Shown in pieces: positions 63,055-64,000 of a DNA stretch of 64,000 bases. Below the pieces are notes generated by a model. The model made no database searches and had not been told where the DNA came from. It saw only the letters and a program-made list of their open reading frames with translations. The DNA is taken from assembly GCF_000717875.1 (NCBI RefSeq), contig NZ_JOCT01000024.1:1-64000 (forward strand), given 5' to 3'. Source of the stretch: Streptomyces sp. NRRL S-455 (GTDB lineage: Bacteria; Actinomycetota; Actinomycetes; Streptomycetales; Streptomycetaceae). Numbering within the stretch: position 1 is the first letter of the stretch; every line of letters starts with the position of its first letter. The position numbers and the translations under genes were made by a program.

Positions 63055-63959
63055 CCCCGGGCCCAGGCCGCCGCGATCCGCGCCGCCAGACGCACGTTGC
63101 CGCGGACCGCCGCCAGGTTGGCGCTCAGAGAGGCTCCGTCGGTGTGCCGTACCAGGTAGTCGAGCAGGAAGGGCGTGACCGCCTGGCCGCTGATCCCCTC
63201 CGCCTCGCACGCGTGCAGCGCCTCCGCGAGCACCCGCGCGTGGAGCTCCGGATCGAGCTGCTCCTCCTCGGGGACGGGGTTGGCGACGATCAGCGCCGAC
63301 TCCGGCCCGGCGAGCGCGTCCTGCGCCCGCATGACGTCCGCCACCTGCTCCGGCGTCCGCAGCGTCCAGTCCACCGGATGCCCCGAATCGGACAGGTAGA
63401 AGCCCGGGAAACGGTCCGTGCCGTAACCGGCGACCGCGACACCCAGCGTCTCCAGCCGCTGGAGCGTCGCCGGCACGTCCAGGATCGACTTCACCCCGGC
63501 GCACACCACCGTGATCCGCGTCCGCGCCAGCAGCCCCAGGTCGGCCGACTCGTCCTGCGTCACCGTCCACTGCCGGTGCACCCCGCCGAGCCCGCCCGTC
63601 GCGAACACCCGAACGCCCGTCAGCGCAGCCAGCAGCGCGGTCGCCGACACCGTGGTCGCCCCGCTCACCCCGGAGGCCACCGCCGGAGGCAGGTCCCGGT
63701 GGCCCAGCTTGCGGATCCCGTCCTCGTTCGCGACGCGCTCGAGCTGCTCCTCGCCGAGCCCGACATGGGGCCGCCCGTCCAGCACGGCGATCGTCGCCGG
63801 CACGGCGCCCTCCTGCCGCACGGCCGTCTCCAGCTCCAGCGCCACCTGGAGGTTGCGCGGGCGCGGCAGCCCGTGGGCGATGATCGTGGACTCCAGGGCC
63901 ACCACGGGTCGACGCGCGTCAATCGCCTCCCGCACTTCTTCGGACACCACCAGCACCAC
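63051..63959 (-). CDS. psuG: Pseudouridine-5'-phosphate glycosidase
   Basis: A 302-residue enzyme. The N-terminus RRPVVALESTIIAHGLPRPRN, the ATGGLGGVHRQW segment and the late SLSANLAAVRGN are hallmarks of PsuG, which cleaves the C-glycosidic bond of pseudouridine 5'-phosphate to uracil and ribose 5-phosphate. Metal-binding and active-site Lys residues are in the conserved parts. The first codons are GTG GTG, both possible starts. It is upstream of and overlaps psuK. The last 41 bases of the window, upstream of it, hold no other gene. Confidence 0.95.
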   Translation of the reverse strand: MVLVVSEEVREAIDARRPVVALESTIIAHGLPRPRNLQVALELETAVRQEGAVPATIAVLDGRPHVGLGEEQLERVANEDGIRKLGHRDLPPAVASGVSGATTVSATALLAALTGVRVFATGGLGGVHRQWTVTQDESADLGLLARTRITVVCAGVKSILDVPATLQRLETLGVAVAGYGTDRFPGFYLSDSGHPVDWTLRTPEQVADVMRAQDALAGPESALIVANPVPEEEQLDPELHARVLAEALHACEAEGISGQAVTPFLLDYLVRHTDGASLSANLAAVRGNVRLAARIAAAWARG

Positions 63960-64000
63960 GCGCCTGCCTCCTGTCAGTAGGCCATTCGGTCTTCCCTCAT

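Overview
The window is a high-GC actinobacterial chromosome segment, almost certainly Streptomyces. Nearly every codon ends in G or C, GTG and TTG starts are common, and the genes pyk, pdtaR-type response regulator, livFGMHK, polA, hrpB, rpsA and coaE follow an order that, from memory, matches the S. coelicolor core around SCO1996-SCO2014. About 58 protein genes, one tRNA, two decayed genes, one MITE-like element and several hairpins and operators can be supported.

Layout. 1-2567 holds the last two genes seen of a hydroxamate-siderophore style pair (decarboxylase and N-hydroxylase), cut by the left edge. 2581-8578 is a secreted Tat-type nucleotidase, a SIMPL protein, pyruvate kinase, a freestanding HTH/LAGLIDADG protein, an odd tRNA with a CAA anticodon, and an ANTAR response regulator. 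8648-14358 is a complete branched-chain amino acid ABC transporter operon with a hairpin after the binding-protein gene. 14887-29024 mixes secreted enzymes (trypsin-like protease, lytic transglycosylase), a YdeP-type molybdopterin oxidoreductase, DNA polymerase I, DUF4184, SPW_0924 and DUF3068 membrane proteins and HrpB helicase. 29029-34304 is the rpsA-coaE housekeeping block.

34464-36692 is a small zone of decay: a frameshifted ORF and the C-terminal half of an MFS transporter flank an S4 RNA-binding gene. 36747-41500 contains uracil-DNA glycosylase and a GntR-controlled uptake unit (NCS1 permease, Asp/Glu/hydantoin racemase-fold protein) facing a hexapeptide-repeat protein and a RidA protein; a perfect 16-bp palindrome lies between gntR and the permease. 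41641-49523 has a nucleotidyltransferase, an expansin-like secreted protein, a FUSC membrane protein, a methyltransferase/EEP-hydrolase pair and an ABC exporter.

49879-53249 is a Streptomyces-type signalling cluster: serine-kinase-like ATPase, XRE regulator with DUF5753, DUF397 and a DUF574 methyltransferase, with two adjacent inverted repeats in the divergent promoter region. 53323-64000 carries a MocR regulator with its divergent AhpD-like target, an orphan gltD, DUF1772 and DUF2293 proteins, a kinase-like protein lacking a P-loop whose stop codon lies inside a MITE-like element, a CBS protein, CorA, a methyltransferase and the pseudouridine-degradation pair psuG-psuK. No CRISPR array, prophage, transposase gene or large biosynthetic cluster is visible.
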